Made by a program: the position numbers and the translations under genes. Below, one piece after another: positions 9,252-17,823 of a stretch of DNA of 64,000 nt. The stretch is taken from the NCBI RefSeq assembly GCF_006965485.1, contig NZ_CP041360.1, positions 5,498,501-5,562,500 on the forward strand, in the 5' to 3' direction. The notes beneath the pieces were generated by a model that was given only the letters and a program-made list of their open reading frames with translations, was not told where the DNA came from and did not search any database. Each line of letters opens with the position of its first letter. Positions within the stretch are counted from its first letter, which is position 1. The stretch is from Spirosoma sp. KCTC 42546. Lineage in GTDB: Bacteria > Bacteroidota > Bacteroidia > Cytophagales > Spirosomataceae.

Positions 9252-10436
9252 ATGGCAACGTATAGGACGGTTTTTAACCGTAAAAACAAGTTAGATAAGA
9301 ATAACCTAGGATTAGTACAGATCGAAGCTTTACATCTAGGGCAGCGTCGATACTTCTCGACTGGAGTAAAAATCAAGCCTGAGCAGTGGAACGAAAGTAA
9401 AAAGGAGGTAAAGGGGAGTTCACAGTCTAATCAGCGTATTCGTGCGAAGCGGCAAGAGCTTGAAGATTTTGAGTTAACGTTTGCCAAACTACATGGACGT
9501 CCTTTTAGATTGGCCGACTTCGATCTTTTAGCCGAGCAGATAACCAATGATGGCCAACCCGTTCAGACATTTACTGCCTATTTTAAAGAACAGTTAGAGT
9601 TAGATATGTCGGGCGTTGAGATTGAGACTCATCAACGTAAACTGCGTGTTTATAACCGGCTCCTACAGTATCACGGCAAATCCGTTGGTTTCGCTGACCT
9701 TACCTATTCGTTTATTGTTGGCTTTGACCAGGCGTTACGTAATCAACATAACTTAGATGTAGAGACTATTCGTAAAGCCCACCAAATTCTCAAAAGCTAT
9801 GTAAACAGGGCAATGAAGAGTGGATTACTCCCCGTTTATGTTGACCCCTACGATCAGTTCCGAGCTAAGCGAAAAGAAAGTGATAAAATCATTCTTGCAG
9901 AACAGGAAGTACGAAACCTGGAGCAGCTCAATATTCCTGCTCACAAACAGCATCTTCAGTTTTACCTCGATGCATGGCTACTAGCCTATTATACAACACT
10001 TCGAATAAGTGACCTAACCACACTGCGACTGCGGCATTTGGTAGTAACGGAGAAGGGCTTCCAACTCGAAAAGAAACAAGAGAAAACGAAACGGTCGTTG
10101 AATATACCACTTTGGCTCCTACATCTGAACGAGATTGGGGAGAGTAAAGCCTTGATTATTCTGCGCCGATACTGGCCGGATAACGACAAGCCAATAATTG
10201 CTAGGTCTCATTTCCAATTAAATAAGCGGTTTAAAGAAGTACTGAAACTAGCTGGTATTACAAAGCCAATCACCTTCCATTCGGCTCGGCACACCGGCAT
10301 CACGCATTTAGTTAAAAAGCTCCCTGTTCCTATTGTGCAGCGAATCGCTGGCCATGCCAAAATTCAAACCACTATGCAATATCTACACCTAACCAATCAA
10401 GATGTAGAACAGGCCCTCGAACAAGTAAAATGGTAA
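9252..10436 (+). CDS. Tyrosine recombinase / integrase
   Basis: 394 residues from ATG 9252 (MATYRTVFNRKNKLDKNN). An in-frame ATG at 9174 would add 26 residues that do not resemble the family, so the later start is preferred. Order of domains: an N-terminal arm-binding domain (about 1-95, including the typical Bacteroidota pattern YFSTGVKIKPEQWNE), a SAM-like core-binding domain (about 110-210), and a catalytic domain. Catalytic residues are visible: R251 in TLRISDL, H343 and R346 in HSARHTG, H368 in AGHAKI, and nucleophile Y377 in MQYLHL. It would catalyse integration and excision at the adjacent tRNA-Asp site. All catalytic residues are intact, so the element may still be mobile. Confidence 0.95.
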   Translation: MATYRTVFNRKNKLDKNNLGLVQIEALHLGQRRYFSTGVKIKPEQWNESKKEVKGSSQSNQRIRAKRQELEDFELTFAKLHGRPFRLADFDLLAEQITNDGQPVQTFTAYFKEQLELDMSGVEIETHQRKLRVYNRLLQYHGKSVGFADLTYSFIVGFDQALRNQHNLDVETIRKAHQILKSYVNRAMKSGLLPVYVDPYDQFRAKRKESDKIILAEQEVRNLEQLNIPAHKQHLQFYLDAWLLAYYTTLRISDLTTLRLRHLVVTEKGFQLEKKQEKTKRSLNIPLWLLHLNEIGESKALIILRRYWPDNDKPIIARSHFQLNKRFKEVLKLAGITKPITFHSARHTGITHLVKKLPVPIVQRIAGHAKIQTTMQYLHLTNQDVEQALEQVKW

Positions 10437-10441
10437 TTCCT

Positions 10442-11299
10442 ATGAGTAAGTCAAATGACCCCAATAAAGTATATGGCCAAACAATAAATATTCGATATTA
10501 TCTTGAGAAGAAGGTTAAGTCAAGGCCATACTTTTGGGAAGGTCAACGATTAGACTCTTATCCACTTTATGTGCAAATCAGTGTTAAACGTCAAAACGCA
10601 CAGTTCAGAAGCGTCCTTGGTAGTTATTTTCCATTTGAACGGCTTGATGATCTCCTCAATACTCACTCTCAAATAATTAAAGAAGAGACGCAATCATTAC
10701 GAAATAGAGTACTAGCATTCAAACCGTTCGAGAATGCCAATTTTAGCCTGAATGAGGCCCTTAGTGGGTACAGTGTATTGCAGGAGGACATATGTTACAT
10801 TATAGGCTCTCACCTTTATTTTGATTATAAAAAGTCTTATGTGGAAGATCTAGTAGTGAGGATGAAAAAAGATACAGCTATCTATCTACCTGAACTATTT
10901 GCCGGTACGATTGCAAAAGACGATTTAGATGAACAAGAGGCAGAGCTTAGACGCCGTGCAAGATCTATTTTTTCAAGAGGAGATTCTTTAGATAAGCTGA
11001 ACTCTAGACTTGTGTTCAATGAAGTACTAATAAATGCCGTATCTGTGAATAAGCATTTATTAGCTTTTAAGAAGAAATACGGAAAACATTTTTGGAGTCT
11101 GGAAAATTACTGTGCAGCAATGAGATATCAGATGAGTTCACCTGTCTTAACATTAGGCTTCTTCCTATCAGTAAATTTTAAGGAAAACTATATAAAGTAC
11201 TGGGGTTTAGATAGTTACGATTCCATGATGAATGGGATTGAGAAATTAAGAGCCGACTACGCAGAATTTGATTTATTACTAAAAAGCTGTGATAGGTAA
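10442..11299 (+). CDS. Unknown protein with an integrase-arm-like N-terminus
   Basis: 285 residues from ATG 10442 (MSKSNDPNK). ATG 10430 is also possible and would overlap the integrase stop. The first 80 or so residues (PLYVQISVKRQNAQFRSVLGSYF, then LLNTHSQIIKEETQSLRNRV) look like the arm-binding domain of Bacteroidota tyrosine recombinases, but no catalytic RHRY set follows. The rest is helical and not recognised. Its overlap or near-overlap with the integrase suggests a shared transcript, and a role in recombination or its control is possible but not shown. Base composition is richer in A+T than the flanking chromosome. Confidence 0.7.
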   Translation: MSKSNDPNKVYGQTINIRYYLEKKVKSRPYFWEGQRLDSYPLYVQISVKRQNAQFRSVLGSYFPFERLDDLLNTHSQIIKEETQSLRNRVLAFKPFENANFSLNEALSGYSVLQEDICYIIGSHLYFDYKKSYVEDLVVRMKKDTAIYLPELFAGTIAKDDLDEQEAELRRRARSIFSRGDSLDKLNSRLVFNEVLINAVSVNKHLLAFKKKYGKHFWSLENYCAAMRYQMSSPVLTLGFFLSVNFKENYIKYWGLDSYDSMMNGIEKLRADYAEFDLLLKSCDR

Positions 11300-11373
11300 A
11301 ATTTTGAAGAGAATGTTCGGAAGACATATAAAACATCCTTATCATTGTATTCGATAACACTATCAATAAGCAT

Positions 11374-11634
11374 ATGGAATCTAAAAGTGCTAAAATCAAT
11401 CAGAAAAGAGGAGTGCGTCGGAGCGTTTCTGTTGCCGATCTATCTGTTCGCGAATGGCTACGACCTGTCGAAGCTATGCGGCTGTTTGGCCTGGGCCAGT
11501 CGAAGTTTTGGGTTTACGCTAATGATGGCGGATTTCCAACATATAGGCCAGGCAGCGATGGTAAAAGTCGCACTGTACTTGTCCGGCGTTCTGAAGTGGA
11601 AGCCTTCCTGGCAAGCGGCAAATCAGTTAATTAA
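11374..11634 (+). CDS. Small HTH protein, excisionase-like
   Basis: 86 residues. The core LRPVEAMRLFGLGQSKFWVYANDGGFPTYRPG, followed by RTVLVRRSEVEAFLAS, is the MerR/excisionase-type winged helix (HTH_17, the AlpA/Xis class). Such proteins bend DNA at att sites or act as regulators. Its place 75 bp after the integrase-linked gene fits a role as directionality factor. Start ATG 11374 is the only good one. An overlapping frame starting at 11345 has no recognisable content. Confidence 0.8.
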   Translation: MESKSAKINQKRGVRRSVSVADLSVREWLRPVEAMRLFGLGQSKFWVYANDGGFPTYRPGSDGKSRTVLVRRSEVEAFLASGKSVN

Positions 11635-11648
11635 TCTCACAAAAAAAA

Positions 11649-11695
11649 CCGCCAACTGTCCCCACAGTTAACGGCTCATTTTTAAACCTTTTAAA
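11649..11695 (+). terminator. Possible terminator after the excisionase-like gene
   Basis: CCG-CC-AACTGT (11650 on) can pair with ACAGTT-AA-CGG across a CCCC loop with a two-base internal mismatch, followed by CTCATTTTT. The stem is imperfect. Confidence 0.45.
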
Positions 11696-11709
11696 ATCCG
11701 ATCAAATTT

Positions 11710-12120
11710 ATGGAATCCTCCCAAGACGGCCAAACTTGCCCGTCGAAATCTCCATCGCCCCCAAAGCGTAAATCGAAATCGAAAAATCAATTATTAATTG
11801 AGCTTCGGCAGTTAAGAAAAGCCCACCGAATGATGCATTCGTCGATGATCAGTGAATTTCGGCGGGCAGAGCAATTAAAGTTGAAATTGTTGCAATGCCA
11901 AATTGATCTTCATGAGAGCAAAAAGAGGACAGACGACACCTACAAAATAGCCATATCAGCTTCTTACGAGCTTCTCGATCTCACAAAAAAGCATATTACT
12001 CTTTTTCGGATTACGGAAGATTACGCGCAAAATCTTGGTTACCCTCCCTTAATACGAGAATTGACCAAATGCATACCAAATATGATGCATTTGGCCCGTA
12101 TGTCCACCTCTCAAAACTAA
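11710..12120 (+). CDS. Unknown coiled-coil protein
   Basis: 136 residues. The N-terminus is basic and low in complexity (SKSPSPPKRKSKSKNQ). A helical stretch with heptad-like Leu spacing follows (about residues 27-90, LIELRQLRKAHRMMHSSMISEF to LKLLQCQIDLHESKKR). No known domain recognised. It is 7 bp upstream of a second small coiled-coil gene and belongs to the element's early block between the excisionase-like gene and the VapE-like gene. Confidence 0.6.
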   Translation: MESSQDGQTCPSKSPSPPKRKSKSKNQLLIELRQLRKAHRMMHSSMISEFRRAEQLKLKLLQCQIDLHESKKRTDDTYKIAISASYELLDLTKKHITLFRITEDYAQNLGYPPLIRELTKCIPNMMHLARMSTSQN

Positions 12121-12127
12121 AGTTACA

Positions 12128-12364
12128 ATGGCTAACCCAAGAAGAAAAAGTCAAGGAAATAACGCAAGTAAGATGCTCGAAGAAAATAGGGCACTCAGGC
12201 ATAAAAACCAGGAACTCCGCGATAAATTAACTGCTACTGGAACTATGTTCCTTATTCAGAATCAACGGCTTAATGAGCTACAACGTGAAAATAATCGACT
12301 TATAGCTTGTTTGAATCGAGGAGCTACAGCGATGATGGAATATCAGGAATCGTTTAAAAATTAA
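12128..12364 (+). CDS. Small coiled-coil protein
   Basis: 78 residues, basic N-terminus (MANPRRKSQGNN), then an almost unbroken helix (MLEENRALRHKNQELRDKL to NQRLNELQRENNRLIACLN) with Leu/Asn heptad spacing typical of a parallel coiled coil. No function recognised. It is 7 bp from the preceding gene and its stop falls next to a perfect hairpin. Confidence 0.6.
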   Translation: MANPRRKSQGNNASKMLEENRALRHKNQELRDKLTATGTMFLIQNQRLNELQRENNRLIACLNRGATAMMEYQESFKN

Positions 12365-12367
12365 AGC

Positions 12368-12397
12368 AGTAACGCCCGCCGGTATGCGGGCGTTACT
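12368..12397. terminator. Perfect 12-bp hairpin before the VapE-like gene
   Basis: AGTAACGCCCGC (12368-12379) pairs exactly with GCGGGCGTTACT (12386-12397) across a 6-nt loop. No T-run follows, so it may be a weak terminator or a regulatory hairpin in the leader of the next gene, which starts at 12415. Confidence 0.7.
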
Positions 12398-12414
12398 ATT
12401 AATATGAAAGGGTT

Positions 12415-13764
12415 ATGACTACCTCTCTAACTGCAAATATTTCGAATAAATCTGGTGAGCAAAAAAAAAGCTTTAAACCAGAATTACAATCGTCCATTGA
12501 TGGTACGATTACCAAAGTTCAGAAGTCAGAATCTGCTACAGGTAATACATTATCAGAAAGCAAAGAAGAGCCCAAGATTGTTCGTCTGAAACGATATTTA
12601 GAGAAGTATGACTTTCGACTCGACATCGTAGGTAACGAACTTGAGTTCCGAACGAGAAGGCCTCCTGGCCAGGAAGAGTTATTCACAACCCTCAACGAAA
12701 ATTCACTGAGCGTTGAGCTTTACACGGCGGGTTTTTTAGGCTTCGAGAAACAACTAATGGCCTTAATGCGGTCGGATTACGTTTTGTCTTACAATCCCAT
12801 CCAGCACTATTTTGAAGGCTTACCTAAATGGGACGAATCGAAACCAGACTACATCGGCCAACTGGCAGGTTTTGTAAAAGCCTGTAACCAGGAATGGTTT
12901 GCAGCACAGTACCGAAAGATGCTGGTTCGTACTGTTGCTTGTGGTATTGGGGAAATTGCCTTTAATAAACAGTGTATGGTGTTTGTGGGCTTCCAAGATG
13001 ATGGAAAATCTTCCTTTATTCGTTTCCACGTCCCCAAGCCCTTAGAAAAGTACTACACCGAACATATTGAGTTTGATTCCAAAGATGGTAAAATCGCTTT
13101 ATGTGAAAATTTCCTGATTAATCTTGATGAGCTAGCCGATTTTTCGAAAGTAGACATAAACAAAGCAAAGGCCTATTTTACTGAGGATACCATAAAAGTA
13201 CGTCGACCCTTTGCCAGTCGCCCCACACGAGATAAGAGGAGGGCCAGCTTTTTTGGCTCGACTAATCAAAACAACTTTCTCACCGATGAGACTGGTAATG
13301 TCCGTTGGTTAATCATCGAAATTAATAAAAACGGTATAAACCATGACAGTGGTGGGCCATCCGGCTACTCTCGTAATGTGGATATTGACCTGGTATGGTC
13401 ACAGGCCTATGCGCTATTAAAAAGCGGCTTCGCTTTCCAAATGACTAGGCAAGAAATTGAGCAATCCGAACAGCATAATCGGCAGCACATGCAAAATACA
13501 ACTGAACGGGAACTGATAATAAAACACGTCCAGCCTGCCGAGCCTAAAGCTCCTGGGGCTGAATTTATGATGGCTGGAGAGATTGAGCGAGAGCTTGCCA
13601 GGTACTATGAAAATAAAGTAAAGATTAACGCCAACAACATTGGTAAAGCACTACGCTCATTAGGGTTCCCATTGATTTCTGGAAGGCGCGACGATTGTAC
13701 TTATCCAATACAAGCTTATTGGGTAACACTTTTTTCTAACCCTCAAATTTCAAAAAAAAACTAA
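12415..13764 (+). CDS. VapE-like ATPase / replicative helicase
   Basis: 449 residues. After a polar N-terminus (about 1-60), the virulence-associated E domain follows. Walker A lies in VFVGFQDDGKSSFIRF (about residues 190-198), and the acidic second motif in NFLINLDELADFS. The conserved RPFASRPTRDKRRASFFGSTNQ and GNVRWLIIEI blocks, typical of VapE proteins, follow. VapE/SF3-like proteins act as replication initiator-helicases in phage satellites and plasmids. The gene is followed directly by a cluster of short repeats and then a primase gene, which fits a self-replication module. The C-terminal 70 residues look like a winged helix (GEIERELARYYENKVKINANNIGKALRSLGF). Confidence 0.9.
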   Translation: MTTSLTANISNKSGEQKKSFKPELQSSIDGTITKVQKSESATGNTLSESKEEPKIVRLKRYLEKYDFRLDIVGNELEFRTRRPPGQEELFTTLNENSLSVELYTAGFLGFEKQLMALMRSDYVLSYNPIQHYFEGLPKWDESKPDYIGQLAGFVKACNQEWFAAQYRKMLVRTVACGIGEIAFNKQCMVFVGFQDDGKSSFIRFHVPKPLEKYYTEHIEFDSKDGKIALCENFLINLDELADFSKVDINKAKAYFTEDTIKVRRPFASRPTRDKRRASFFGSTNQNNFLTDETGNVRWLIIEINKNGINHDSGGPSGYSRNVDIDLVWSQAYALLKSGFAFQMTRQEIEQSEQHNRQHMQNTTERELIIKHVQPAEPKAPGAEFMMAGEIERELARYYENKVKINANNIGKALRSLGFPLISGRRDDCTYPIQAYWVTLFSNPQISKKN

Positions 13765-13778
13765 AATTTCATTAAATC

Positions 13779-14008
13779 CTCACTACATCACTACAATTGG
13801 CAAAATTAACAGACAATATATTGATTATCAATTATTTTATTGTAGTGAGGGTAGACTAAAATATCACCACTACACATCACTACACCTCACTACAAACTAG
13901 TCTATTTTTCCAGTCACCTCCCTACAAAACACTATCCTCACTACAAATATAAATCCTGATTTTCAACAATTTACAAAGAATTGTAGTGATGTAGGGACGT
14001 AGTGATGA
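13779..14008. repeat. CACTACA heptamer cluster, probable replication origin (iterons)
   Basis: The 334 bases between the VapE-like and primase genes hold eight exact copies of CACTACA or its complement: 13781, 13789, 13868, 13878, 13888 and 13939 on plus, 13841 and 13982 on minus. Variants lie at 13920 (CCCTACA), 13990 (TGTAGGG) and 13998 (CGTAGTG). Spacing is regular: 8 bp at both ends and 10 bp in the central triplet. The rest is A+T rich. The position between helicase and primase genes fits an iteron-type origin bound by an initiator. Known biology says iterons sit beside rep genes; their use here is inferred. Confidence 0.75.
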
Positions 14009-14098
14009 TGTTTTTAAATTGTTTTTTTCAAGTAGTTTATTTTTCAACAAAAGCAGGCAGTAAAATTGTATTCTGCCGCTGAGAAAAAAGTAAAAGCT

Positions 14099-14992
14099 AT
14101 GATTCCGACTGCCGAAATTGATCATATTAAGAAGAGTATTGGCATTATCGACGTGCTAGCTAGTCGCGGTATTATGCCCGTCAGCCAAGCTCAAAACGAG
14201 CTGACCTATCACTCACCTCTGCGGAATGACCAGAAGCCATCTTTCCACGTAAATACTCAGGATAATGTTTTCAAGGATGTGGTTGTGCACGAACATAGAG
14301 GGGATGTAATCCGGCTCGTACAATTACTCGACGGTGTAAGCTTTTCGATGGCCATGCAGACACTTCGCCAATTCGATTCCTTACTCGAACAGCCCTCCTT
14401 TTTCCTCAGCGGCTCTATTGCTCAATCATTACCAGCCAGCAAAGACAAAATTCGAGAGGTAAAGTTACTCCAGAACCCAGCACTAATACGCTATGTCGAA
14501 AGCCGGGGTATTAGTATAGCTATCGCCCGAATGTACCTGCGTGAAGTACATTATAGTCACAACAGTCGCTACCTATACGCGGTAGGATTTACTAACGACA
14601 GCGAAGGCTACGCGTTACGAAATGGCGTAGGTTGCAAACGAAATATCGGCCCTTCCGACATCACAACACTGTCTGGTTCGGCCGTAGAAACTACATACAA
14701 TGCCTGTAATGTTTTTGAGGGATTCTTCGACTTTCTGTCGTGTCTTGTCTACTATGGGGTACAGGCCCCTAAATGCACTACATACGTGCTGAACAGTGTC
14801 GCTAACGTCCACCGCCTACTACCAACACTCACGAAATACACCAAAATCAATGTCTTTTTCGACAACGACAAGGCCGGAAAAGGCTGTCTAGACACGCTCC
14901 AGCAGCATTTTCCGACAGTGTACGACTGTTCGTCTCTCTATACTCGACACAACGACTTTAATGACTTTTTGACCAATTTATCTGCTAAATGA
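14099..14992 (+). CDS. TOPRIM primase (DnaG-like, element-encoded)
   Basis: 297 residues from ATG 14099; a TTG at 14066 would add 11 residues. The N-terminal part resembles the CHC2-type primase domain (TYHSPLRNDQKPSFHVN, then HRGDVIRLVQLLDGVSF), but the zinc-binding Cys residues are missing, as in many element-borne primases. The TOPRIM domain shows its Glu in NVFEGFFDFLS and the DxD pair in INVFFDNDKAGKGC. It would make RNA primers during replication of the element. It follows the iteron-like cluster and overlaps no neighbour; the next gene starts 1 bp after its stop. Confidence 0.85.
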   Translation: MIPTAEIDHIKKSIGIIDVLASRGIMPVSQAQNELTYHSPLRNDQKPSFHVNTQDNVFKDVVVHEHRGDVIRLVQLLDGVSFSMAMQTLRQFDSLLEQPSFFLSGSIAQSLPASKDKIREVKLLQNPALIRYVESRGISIAIARMYLREVHYSHNSRYLYAVGFTNDSEGYALRNGVGCKRNIGPSDITTLSGSAVETTYNACNVFEGFFDFLSCLVYYGVQAPKCTTYVLNSVANVHRLLPTLTKYTKINVFFDNDKAGKGCLDTLQQHFPTVYDCSSLYTRHNDFNDFLTNLSAK

Positions 14993-14993
14993 C

Positions 14994-15275
14994 ATGAAAA
15001 ATACATACAAGCGTCCCCAGCGACTAAAGCTATATGATATTGTTTTCGACTGCTTAGAAGTCGTTGACCCCGATCCAATACTAACAACTTACAAAGTCAT
15101 TCGACCCCTGACGCGAGCCTTACTCTTTGAACTTATCGGTGGTATCACTCGAATAAGCCAGCTAAAAAAGTTTTGCCGGGACGCCGGGATTGAGCCACCT
15201 GATGCACGGTCTACAATACCGATAAAAAAAGCAGTAGAGATTCTTCAGGCATTAGGGCCGGATAAATATGTATAA
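14994..15275 (+). CDS. Unknown small protein
   Basis: 93 residues, directly behind the primase gene (1 bp gap), so translation may be coupled. The C-terminal half (ITRISQLKKFCRDAGIEPPDARSTIPIKKAVEILQAL) looks like a small helical, possibly DNA-binding, fold. No family recognised. A clear terminator follows at 15280, so the gene ends the replication operon. Confidence 0.6.
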   Translation: MKNTYKRPQRLKLYDIVFDCLEVVDPDPILTTYKVIRPLTRALLFELIGGITRISQLKKFCRDAGIEPPDARSTIPIKKAVEILQALGPDKYV

Positions 15276-15279
15276 GCGA

Positions 15280-15313
15280 AAACGACGCGGTTATTGTGGC
15301 CGCGTCGTTTTTA
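15280..15313 (+). terminator. Intrinsic terminator of the replication module
   Basis: AAACGACGCGG (15280-15290) pairs exactly with CCGCGTCGTTT (15300-15310) across a 9-nt loop, followed by TTAT. Confidence 0.85.
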
Positions 15314-15433
15314 TATCAGCATTCTTCAGCACTGATTGACTGATTTCGCCCCTGATGGGTAGCCATAATCACTTATCGGAATTAGCCGTTTTCGTTGGTT
15401 TATGTTTGCTCATCACTTAAAAAGGTAAGTATT

Positions 15434-16642
15434 ATGAGCAACGAACAATTAGACGAATTAGCCAAGAAAGCAGCCCCATTAAAAAACCAGGGCATGAGCC
15501 TACGAGGCATTGCCAAAGCCTTAGGTGGCGAGCAAAAAGGTATCAATAAAGACAACGTCAGTACCGCTTTAAATCGGCTTAAAAGTCAGTCCTCGCTAGC
15601 TGGTGATGCTGATTTAGTCGAAGAAGTTGAAACCCTTCCAGCAGTAAAACCGATGCCAAAGGCGATTCCGCAGCCCATTAATGGATTTGTCGATCCAGAG
15701 ATTCAACGGCAACAAATATTATTGGAGCGTGAAGCTCAGATTATTGAACAGAGGAGGCTGGACATTCTTGAAAAGGAGTCCGACAATCGCGAACGGATGG
15801 TTACTCTAGAAGAAACCAAACAGGATTACCTGACTGAAAAGGATATCGCTAAGCGTCTTAGTCGGGCCGCCAAGCTGGTGGCCAAGTGGAAAAAACTCCA
15901 TAAAGAATTTATAGATAACTGCGTGGAGGCCGAGTGGGATCGCAATGATGTCGAAAATTATGTCGATGATCTAGAGAAATTACTGGAGAAGGTGATTGAT
16001 CTGGCAACTCGTCTAGGCTATGACGAATCAGAGCTGATGATCTACCATTGTATTGAAACACTGGTCGACTACCTGGAAAATGAACTAGAGGGGCAAACGG
16101 GTTCATCCATCGAAATTGACCTGAATCAAAAACAGAAGCAGGTATTTGCCGACCTGCGCGTAAATGACTTTGACGATGTTTATGAAGGGGGTGAGGACGA
16201 TGAAGCGGATACCTTTGATGATCGGTCGCCTGACACTCAAAAGCAGAAACAGTATGTTGACAAAGTCAATGAATTGCTCGGTGAGCTTAGTGAAGCCATC
16301 GATGATGAAGAATTTTGGGATGTCGAAGATGTCGAAGAATTTATAGAACAAGTGCAGGAGATTAAAAAGGGAGTTTGTAAGTTGGCCAAATCCTTAGATC
16401 TTGACCCCGATTCTCTAGCTATTGTGGACACGCTTGATATGCTGGAAGAACATATGGACGACTGCGTAGAAGCCTATGAAAAAGCTAAGGGTAACCCTAA
16501 GAAATTGGCCGAATACTATGGGGAGACGGACGAAGATGATGATGATATGGTTAAAATTAACGTCGATGATGAGTTGGAAAATACCATCCTAGCAGATTGG
16601 GGCATCGAATCGTTTGATGATGAAGGCGATAATGATGATTAA
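15434..16642 (+). CDS. Acidic coiled-coil protein of unknown function
   Basis: 402 residues from ATG 15434, which has AAAAAGGTAAG just upstream; a start at 15395 would be TTG. An HTH-like segment appears near the N-terminus ([12 protein letters not shown] to [12 protein letters not shown], about residues 18-50), then a Gln/Glu-rich coiled coil (about 90-145), then an acidic helical region with two similar blocks ([23 protein letters not shown] and [22 protein letters not shown]), ending in an Asp/Glu-rich tail. The two blocks suggest an internal duplication. Function unknown. It heads a three-gene run with the proline-rich and 132-residue proteins. Confidence 0.65.
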
Positions 16643-16675
16643 TAGTGTTTAAGTCGCTTGTTAACCTACATAATC

Positions 16676-17428
16676 ATGACGTTAAACGAATTAACTGGCC
16701 CCGATCTCTATGGTCGCCAACCCGTCAAAAAAAAGGTGCAGCCTGGGCATTCGCCCCCTGCTATTCGCCCCGCCCACTCAGCAGCCGTCCCTAAGCCGGC
16801 TGTTCACACGGCCAAGGTAGTGAAGACGCCGATTAAAGTGCCATCGCATCCCAACCCCAGCCGCCCTCCAGCTCGAAAGCCGCAACCGACTACCGCTCAA
16901 CGCCATCCCACCACTGCCGTAGCTACGGCAGTGGTCTGGCCAACGCAGTCCTCAAAACGAATTCAACCCCTACGTATTCCATCGGAGACACCTGCTACGC
17001 CGGTTCATCCTAACCCGCCTGTACAAGCGACTGGGGTTGTCTGGCCAATACCGGCCAAAAAGCGCATCCAACCAGTTCGAACCACGATGGTTAAGCCGAA
17101 TCCAGGTGTAAAGCCGCGGCCGACTCAACCTGGCCAGCCTCCGCAGCCTAGCCAACCGGATGAACCCGATACGCCATATGTACCCGCATATCAGCCTGAT
17201 GTCAACCCTACTGTCAATCCAGACGACTCAGACGACTCTACCCAGCCTGGTGACAATACGCCATCGGTAATACCAAGCTCAGGTGACTCACAGGGAGGTT
17301 ATTATTATCCATCATCGGCTACGGATCAAGCGCATTCGGCTCCTGGCTTATCCCAGGAAGTTCCCCCTCAGGAAATGATAATCGGTGGTTTAATACTAAT
17401 TGGTCTACTTTATTTTCTACATAAATGA
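16676..17428 (+). CDS. Proline-rich protein with C-terminal membrane anchor
   Basis: 250 residues from ATG 16676; an upstream TTG at 16658 is less likely. Most of the protein is Pro/Lys/Thr-rich and probably disordered. Two imperfect internal repeats are visible: VVWPTQSSKRIQPLR (about residue 85) and VVWPIPAKKRIQPVR (about 120). The C-terminus has a single hydrophobic segment (MIIGGLILIGLLYFL) ending in HK, so the tail would sit in the inner membrane with the bulk on one side. No signal peptide. Its stop overlaps the next start by 4 bp. A structural or conjugation-like role is possible, but no family is recognised. Confidence 0.65.
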   Translation: MTLNELTGPDLYGRQPVKKKVQPGHSPPAIRPAHSAAVPKPAVHTAKVVKTPIKVPSHPNPSRPPARKPQPTTAQRHPTTAVATAVVWPTQSSKRIQPLRIPSETPATPVHPNPPVQATGVVWPIPAKKRIQPVRTTMVKPNPGVKPRPTQPGQPPQPSQPDEPDTPYVPAYQPDVNPTVNPDDSDDSTQPGDNTPSVIPSSGDSQGGYYYPSSATDQAHSAPGLSQEVPPQEMIIGGLILIGLLYFLHK

Positions 17429-17823
17429 TAACCGACGAAAACGAATTCGAATTTTACGGCTTGGCAGGAAAAGCTACGGCCAAGACGGGACCCGCCGTTG
17501 ATCCACGCCTACAGGCCTGGCAATGGGTGCTTATGTATAACTATGGGGGTCTGGCCGAGCGGTTGCGTTTTGGCTGTTACTCGCTAGCGGTTGCCAAAGC
17601 CAATGGCGTGACGGAAAAGCAGTACAATACCATCATGTCGGTACTCACGATGACTCGAGCGAAGTTCCAGTCCGCAGGAGGCTCAGAGACCGATCTAAAA
17701 AAAGCGATTATTAGCGGTTGGGGCAATGGCATCACTACCCGCAAAGCAGAGTCGGTTCCTAAAGCTACTTTGGCCTTAATTACTCCCCAGCTCAAGACGT
17801 TACTCGGTTGGTTCACCAATTAA
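17425..17823 (+). CDS. Unknown 132-residue protein
   Basis: It starts at an ATG that overlaps the stop of the proline-rich gene (ATGA), so translation is probably coupled. The N-terminus is acidic (MITDENEFEFYG), followed by a mostly helical protein with LQAWQWVLMYNYGGLAERL and a Lys/Arg-rich second half. No domain recognised. It is the last plus-strand gene before a stretch of 540 bases without genes and a change of strand. Confidence 0.6.
   Translation: MITDENEFEFYGLAGKATAKTGPAVDPRLQAWQWVLMYNYGGLAERLRFGCYSLAVAKANGVTEKQYNTIMSVLTMTRAKFQSAGGSETDLKKAIISGWGNGITTRKAESVPKATLALITPQLKTLLGWFTN

Noticed and set aside
11345..11671. Plus-strand frame overlapping the excisionase-like gene
   Set aside because: The other frame has a clear HTH domain; this one has no recognisable content.
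14066..14098. TTG start for the primase
   Set aside because: ATG 14099 begins just before the conserved primase text; the extra 11 residues do not resemble the family. Not excluded.
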